Source: Agarophyton chilense (lineage: Eukaryota; Rhodophyta; Florideophyceae; Gracilariales; Gracilariaceae). From it: 64,000 bases of DNA. The notes below the pieces were generated by a model that was given only the letters and a program-made list of their open reading frames with translations, had not been told where the DNA came from and searched no databases. Position 1 is the stretch's first letter, and every line of letters starts with the position of its first letter. Below are positions 57,847 through 64,000 of the stretch, piece by piece. A program made the position numbers and the translations under genes. The stretch spans positions 1,550,001-1,614,000 of the forward strand of contig JARGXX010000002.1 in the NCBI GenBank assembly GCA_030374765.1, written 5' to 3'.

Positions 57847-60433
57847 GATCGCATCGCAATCGTACTATAGTAGACTGTCTAGTGGTTTTGCCTTGAGATA
57901 AACTCCGTCAATTCTGCTTCCGGCTACTTTGTCCTCTTCTTCTTCTTCTACTTTGTGGTTCTCCAATTCTTTCTTCCTCTTTTTGATACTTAATGTTACT
58001 TCTTGTTCGCTTAGAAATTAAATTAAATCAATCCTTCCTGAGATCAATAAGCAGACGAGAGTCTCATAAATATTTTCAGGGATATCCACCTCACCTCGTC
58101 TATAGTACGACACCACATGAGATCGTGGTAAGTGATTTATGGGCTCACGTGTATCATATTTGGATTGGGACCCAAACCAAAGCACCCTGAACAGTTAGCT
58201 GGTATCTGTAGCATGCCATCCATGGCTGATGATTCGTTCGATGAAGTACATCTCTCCTGCGTTGAGCAGCCCTGGAGCTAAGGTACCATTACTGAGATCT
58301 GATCTCACTGCACGTAATTCGCGTACCATATATTGAGCGTGCCGCAAATTAGAATGCTTCCTAGAAGCGTCTGGAATCGCGTCTTCGCGTTCAATATATT
58401 TGCATATTCCCCGGTGTTTCAGAGCCAGGCGTCTCGATTTCCTTAATATACCCGCTTTGGCTGGGGAATACATTTCCAGCTTCGGCTTATCCTATTTCGT
58501 AGGCGATGAAGCGATATTATTCTTCTCTGTACGCCATTGTTCCACGTTTTAGGTCGTTTCATATTCCGGGCTAACGGTAGCCGGTGTGACTGAATTGGTC
58601 CCTTGTTGCGCAGCGTTCTCCAGTGACGGATCTGCTGATACATTCATAATGAATTGTGGCTTTTCCACTTCTTCGGTATCTCCATTTATGTTTTGCTTTC
58701 ACTTGTGCGACCCAAGAAGTGCGATGCAGTGTTCCTGTCCCTGCTTTCGATCCACAAAACATCTCACCTATATCCAGCGTTTTCAAAGTTGTTCTCAAGA
58801 AACGTCGGGGAGCCGAATACGGCATCAAGATCTCCTGTCGATGGTTCGACAACGCGAGGTGTGTGACCATCTTCAAATGAAGCTCTCTTCTTCGTTCTTT
58901 TCCAGGATCTAATCGGTAATCTTCACGTGAGGGTGACCTGGTGTGGGAGCTGCAGCTCGATGCGTGCTTATGGTGCGTGTGGCCAAGCCTGTTTCGACCT
59001 GATCCCCAAGGTCCAAAGTCTCTCCCATTGATGCCCCGTGCGCCGGTGGTCTGCTTACTGACTTCATGCGCCGGGTCTATGGATCGTACCATACATGTGG
59101 CAATATTTTTAGGTTAATTTGTTTTTAGTCCGCAGCCGCTTGTAAGGTAGGGCTCTGCAGTGGTGTTTGCATTTCTGAGGGCATAAGAGTAACATCTATT
59201 TGATGCAGATCAGCTTCAAGGCTCCATATGACTCCAGATACATCTGTAATTGGTTCACTCACCACTCTATCGCGTGAAGTGCACTCAGCCTTTTTATATT
59301 TTCGGATAACAAACGTGTGCTCGTCGATTCTGACAACTCCTTGCAGCCCAGACATGACTGGCGCAAACTTATGATGGCTTTTCCGTTATTTTTCTTCTCT
59401 GGTCTTCCGGTTATCCTCCTTATCTATTCCCATCACGACGTGTCCTTCAATTTAGATATCTAAGAGTTCCCACCAAACTTACGAGTCATAATTGCACTTG
59501 TAACGTGCTTGGGACTTTCCCGTCTGTGTTGCGGCTGGTATTGTTCGTTTGAGCAGCTCGTCCATCCATCGTAGATGAGACTGAGTCGAAGTCGTCATGT
59601 CGTCATCTTCTGTTCTGGCCGAGCGAGTCTCGACTGGCAAAGCCGACGGTAGGTGTGATAGAACGAGCTCGAATGGCCTTAAATTTGTAGTCAAAGGAAT
59701 CTGGGTATTGAACGCGTAGCAGAGCGTGTCCACATAAAGATCCCAGTCATTGGGGTGTTTAGCAATGTAATGCCGTAGTGCGGCGAGTATCATACGGTTG
59801 TATCGTTGCACCTGCTAGTTACATTGCTGATGATACGTCGGGGTGAACATGTTTCTAATTCCCAGTTTCTTGAGTAAATCTTGATAGAAGCGTGCAACGA
59901 ATTGCTTTCCATTATCTGAGAGCAGAGTATCCGGCGGTTCGTAGTAATATACCCAGAGGTGAATAAATGCTCTTTCTATCACTGCAGCGGTGTTCTGTTT
60001 CATCTGAACATCTCTAAAAAGCTTAAAGAAGCGATCAGTAAGTATCAGAAGGCATCTGTTACCTCGCTTGGAGCGAACCAATTCTCTAAGTATATAGATA
60101 CTAAAACACTGCAGAGGCGATTTCGCCGGGAATGAATTCGGTGACTTCTTCTTGTTCTACAGCTTGACTAGATTTACAGCACATTTTGAACACAACTTCG
60201 ATGTCCAGTGGCAATCCATTGCCAAACTAGCCCAATAAAAAATTCCTTTTGGGGCTCAGATACAGCTTCGTTCCTCTTGGATGTTTATACAAATGTGAGT
60301 ACTGAGTAAAATGCAGTACTCTGCTCTCCAGAACGAGTAGTATGACTATTTGATCATGGGCGTCGACAGTTCGAACAAGATACCCGCGACCATCGAAACA
60401 AAACGGTAGCTCCTCCACCGGTTAGGACGATAT
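55995..60433 (-). mobile_element. E8 left arm: chromodomain Ty3/Gypsy piece (minus strand)
   Basis: Reading outward from the palindrome centre on the minus strand there is a short pol segment (MEELPFCFDGRGYLVRTVDA), an integrase core (about 59,480-60,085, LTDRFFKLF and DNGKQF), a linker and a chromodomain-like YFIERIISHGWHA (near 58,195-58,250). Beyond these an antisense region lies on the plus strand (55,995-57,846). No gag, reverse transcriptase or LTR was recognised. It is broken in many places, the outer part most. Confidence 0.75.
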
Positions 60434-60624
60434 CCAAGACAGCAAGTCTGCGTGACAGCAGTGATTGAGGGAAGCCGCAAGAGAAGAACACTCTGGAGGA
60501 AGAATATCATTCCTTCGACTTACTGGAAACCCAGACTACGAACACAGAGCCCGATGATCAGCTAGAAATAATAACACTCGAAGAGCTTTTGCATGTACCG
60601 GTTAGGGGCGCCTTCTGTGGCACT
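60434..60624. other. Spacer at the palindrome centre
   Basis: About 190 bp separate the inverted arms, whose facing ends both carry GTCCTAA-CGGTGGAGGAG. The spacer reads partly as acidic peptide on the plus strand (LEITLEELLHVPV-like). It may be element sequence present on only one side. Confidence 0.5.
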
Positions 60625-62818
60625 ATTGTCCTAAACGGTGGAGGAGTTACCGTTTTCTTTCGATGATCGAGGCTATCTTGTTCGAACTGTCGACGCCCAT
60701 GATCAAATAGTCATACTACTCATTCTGGAGAGCAGAGTACTGCATTTTACTCAGTACTCACATTTGTATAAACATTCAGGAGGAACGAAGCTGTATCTGA
60801 GCCCCAAAAGGAATTTTTATTGGGCTAGTTTGGCAATGGATTGCCACGGGACATCGAAGTTGTGTTCAAAATGTGCTGTAAATCTAGTCAAGCTGTAGAA
60901 CAAGAAGAAGTCACCGAATTCATTCCCGGAGAAATCGCCTCTGCAGTGTTTTAGTACCTATATACTTAGAGAATTGGTTCACTCCAAGCGAGGTAGCAGA
61001 TGCCTTCTGATACTTACTGATCGCTTCTTTAAGCTTTTTAGAGATGTTCAGCTGAAACAGAACACCGCTGCAGTGATAGCAAGAGCATTTATTCACCTCT
61101 GGGTATCTTACTACGGACCGCCGGATACTCTGCTCTCAGATAATGGAAAGCAATTCGTTGCACGCTTCTATCAAGATTTACTCAAGAAACTGGGAATTAG
61201 AAACGTGTTCACCCCGACGTATCATCAGCAATGTAACGAGCAGGTGCAACGATACAACCGTATGATACTCGCCGCACTACGGCATTACATTGCTAAACAC
61301 CCCAATGACTGGGATCTTTATGTGGACACGCTCTGCTACGCGTTCAATACCCAGATTCATTCGACTACAAATTTAAGGCCATCCGAGCTCGTTCTATCAC
61401 ACCTACCGTCGGCTTTGCCAGTCGAGACTCGCTCGGCCAGAACAGAAGATGACGACATGACGACTTTGGCTCAGTCTCATCTACGATGGATGGACGAGCT
61501 GCTCAAACGAACAATACCAGCCGCAACAAAGACAGAAAAGGCCCAAGCACGTTACAAGCGCAATTATGACGCTTCAGTTTGCCGGGAAGACCCGGATGTT
61601 GATGTTGAAGGAAACATCTTGGTAAGAAATGAAAAGAAGAATAACCGGAAAACTGGAGAAGAAAAGGAACGGAAACGTCTTCATAAATTAGCGCCAGTCG
61701 CGACTTGACTGCAAGAAGTTGTCGAACTCGACGAGCACACGGTGGTTATCCAAAGAGATAAGGAGGATGAGCTTATTTCACGCCATATAATGGTGAATGC
61801 ACCAAGTTCAGGTTTAGCCGGCACCATGCTGAGACGTGAAGCTGATGTGCAGCAGAAAGCTTTTATTATTGTGCTTATTGAACTGCAAACACCACTGCAG
61901 AGCCTTATAGTACAGACCAATACAGACTTGCCGCCTAGGAACAAAAAGAACTCAAAAATATTGCCATTTGGCTGGCCCAATCCGGAGATCAGGCGCATGA
62001 AGTCATGAAGTCAGTAAGCAGGTCGCCGCCAAATGGCGCATCAATGGATGAGACTTTGGACTTTGGAGGTCGATTCGGAACAAACTGGGCGACACGCGCC
62101 GTGAGCACGCAGCGAGCTGTGGCTCCCACACTAGGCCACGTTCCCGTCAATAATATCGATGAGGTCGGAAAAGAGAGTGAGAAGAAAGCATCATTTGCAG
62201 ATGGTCACATACTTTGTGTCGTCGAACCGTCAAAAGAAGAACCTGAGGTCGTAACTGTTATGCCACCTAAAGTAGCAAACCACAAGAACAAAGCTGAAAT
62301 CAGCAGTAATGTTCTGCTACTTAGATGGAAAGACACGGATGTCACTAGAGAACAGAAAGAATCTCCCAAGGCGTGGAGAGATTTCGATCTCGAGCAAAAT
62401 GGATTTGGAATGGAAAGGCCAATGTTTATTTACAAGTTTGTATCAACTGACCCGTCGCCGGAGGACGCTCACCAACAGGGAATGTGCCTTGCGCCCACTC
62501 CTACGATTATCTTAGAATTTGAAATGGCCTCAAAGGCAGAAAGAATGCGTACAGCGAGAAGAGGATGTAAATTTAAATAAACAGAGTGTTTAATTGAAGG
62601 TTCTGGTCGAATCGGAAAGTTCAAGTGAATACAGAAGACTGGCTTAAAAACACCAAGAAGTTGTCAAACCTGAAGAATGTGGTAACGTGATACCAGACGT
62701 TTCACGGGATCAATCGAACATTGAGCGCGCTCATTCAGCTCAACAAGAAGTACGTACAGCAGAAACTAGTCCCAGGAGCGCTATCTCCGCCTCGACGCCG
62801 CTCAATGGAAGAGATGAG

Positions 62819-62926
62819 TACGTTATAGAACGAACTACAAACAATGGATGGCACGCTAGGGACAACAATTTACTGTTTGGTGTACGATGGTATGGGTATC
62901 AACCCGGAAATAATGCATCGCAGCTC
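62819..62926 (+). other. Chromodomain-like segment of E8 right arm
   Basis: YVIERTTNNGWHARD followed by FGVRWYGYQPGNNASQ keeps the first strands and the R-W core of a chromodomain; the TW of the usual TWE is replaced. It lies downstream of the integrase, as in E2 and E3. Confidence 0.55.
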
Positions 62927-63281
62927 CAACATCATTTTACACGATCTCATGTGTTTTAGTAATGTAGAATACCTAAGGTAGATATCCCTGGTAATATTGA
63001 TGATGTTTTAGTCGGTTTAATGGGTTTAGGAAGCCCGGCTCTAATGTAATCCTAAGGGGACAAGAAGCAACAGCATTCTCCGAAAGGCCTGGTATTATTT
63101 AATTACTAAGTGGGCAAGAAGTAACATGAAGTATCATGCAGATGAAGAAGGAGTGAAGAAACATGGAGTAGAAGAACAAGAACAGGACAACGTACCTGGA
63201 TTCAGAAGTGAAGGAGTTAATTTCCAAACAAAACCGCTAGACGGTCTACCATAGTACTATTTCAGTGCGACCTCACGGGCT

Positions 63282-64000
63282 TTAAGCGCCAGGGCACTTG
63301 CTCATTGAAGAGCTTAAGAGACTCAGCATCTGCTGTGAGTTGAATTGAATAAAATCGGGAGAAATCCCAGCTTCTTCGAGGAACCGCCTGAGATAGTTGA
63401 GTTCCGCATGGTGCGAGGACAGCATTGGATGTTCGGGTTTGTACGCACGACTCTGCATCTCAGCCGTGGCTGTTGAATCGCAGCCATCCGCTTCTGTTTC
63501 AGCAAGAGTTGTCGGTTCAATGCCGTCATTTTCCGTTGGAAAGGTGATTTTGAGGCCCGCCTCTTCAGACTCGTCATCGTAATCGACTTCTTGGAGCTCG
63601 TTCTGTAGTGCGCCAGGGTTAGAAGGCGCAACCTCAAATTGATAACCAGTTGGCTGTGTAGGATGCAATGCTTTCGGATTTTCCCATAGGGTCTCGGCAT
63701 AATCGCCGTCAATTTGTTGTTTGGTCCATGGATCATAAAATACAGGACCGCCTCCAGGCGCTGTCCTTCCAAAGAAATGACCACGAAAACTTCTACCTCT
63801 TGAATTCTGTTGGCTGGGAAACATTGTCCAGTCAATCTGGTCGATGACATTCATCAGGTGCTTAAACTATTCGTGATTGGCACGTGATTTCAATACTAGG
63901 AAAACATGGAGCTGTCTCGCAAGTTTTCAAGCCATTGGGATCATGTAAAACAAGCGATAGGTGTCATACAGATCCCAAAGAACGAACAAGGACACGGTAG
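63282..64000 (-). pseudogene. Antisense coding region of E8 right arm, partial (fossil)
   Basis: A long minus-strand frame (63,282-63,854) begins within NVIDQIDWTMFPSQQ and runs through an acidic middle to RRFLEEAGISPDFIQ. Similarity with the left arm continues to the window edge, so its start is outside. The order of a helix, a W-x-x-F segment and an F/WYD word recalls LLDHVLQVEWGKTPWFLWYD in the E2 antisense region, a faint match. Confidence 0.6.

Larger units (their letters stand above)
60625..64000 (+). mobile_element. E8 right arm: chromodomain Ty3/Gypsy piece (plus strand)
   Basis: Mirror image of the left arm. It has a pol segment at 60,638-60,898, integrase at about 60,974-61,700 (LTDRFFKLF, LLSDNGKQFVARFY, then NLRPSELVLSHLP), a linker (62,005-62,580), a chromodomain-like segment (62,819-62,926, YVIERTTNNGWHARD...FGVRWYGYQPG) and an antisense region on the minus strand from 63,282 leftward-reading to beyond the window. 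This arm is better preserved than the left one, though still interrupted. The inner 950 bp are about 97 % identical to the left arm by eye; outward the identity falls to roughly 70 %. Confidence 0.78.

Overview
The window is nuclear DNA of a eukaryote and is mostly decayed LTR retrotransposons around a short, dense island of host genes. A red alga is the best fit, possibly a florideophyte such as Chondrus crispus (inference). The recognisable host genes are single-frame with no visible introns, they are packed tightly between long repeat blocks, and one is a bacterial-type ribosomal protein L15 with a plastid-like leader. No rRNA, tRNA gene or CRISPR array was recognised.

Layout. 1-2912: gag end of a minus-strand Ty3/Gypsy element (E1). 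2913-9813: plus-strand chromodomain Gypsy (E2) with an extra antisense coding region and a 349-bp 3' LTR. 10.2-13.6 kb: two copies of a dispersed repeat, one encoding a zinc-finger ORF; a third copy is at 23.9-24.7 kb. 14.3-23.4 kb: host genes, namely an unknown membrane protein, cytosolic ribosomal protein eL28, organellar uL15, a glycosyltransferase-like type II membrane protein and the mitochondrial small Tim chaperone Tim8. A degraded pogo/Tigger-like DNA transposon lies between them near 17 kb.

25.7-30.9 kb: a Gypsy element (E5), truncated 3'. 30,935-39,800: a plus-strand Copia element (E6) with a minus-strand Copia (E7, 32,746-37,480) nested in it, bounded by a perfect 5-bp target duplication. 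39.8-41.9 kb: a gag-like scrap, a PIF/Harbinger-like transposase fossil and a GC-rich patch. 41.9-50.1 kb: a minus-strand Gypsy (E4) whose LTRs enclose a truncated chromodomain Gypsy (E3). 50-56 kb: AT-rich, with an unrecognised decayed coding region at 52.3-54.4 kb. 56-64 kb: a large palindrome of two inverted chromodomain Gypsy pieces (E8), whose right arm runs off the window.

How things fit. The host genes serve housekeeping roles: cytosolic and organellar translation, mitochondrial import and probably glycan work. eL28 and uL15 are divergent neighbours; the glycosyltransferase-like gene and TIM8 converge and overlap by 4 bp. The most unusual signal is an antisense coding region just downstream of the integrase-chromodomain. 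It occurs in E2, E3 and both arms of E8, so in at least two diverged chromodomain Gypsy families. All LTR elements look broken; LTR divergence of about 13-19 % by eye makes them old.
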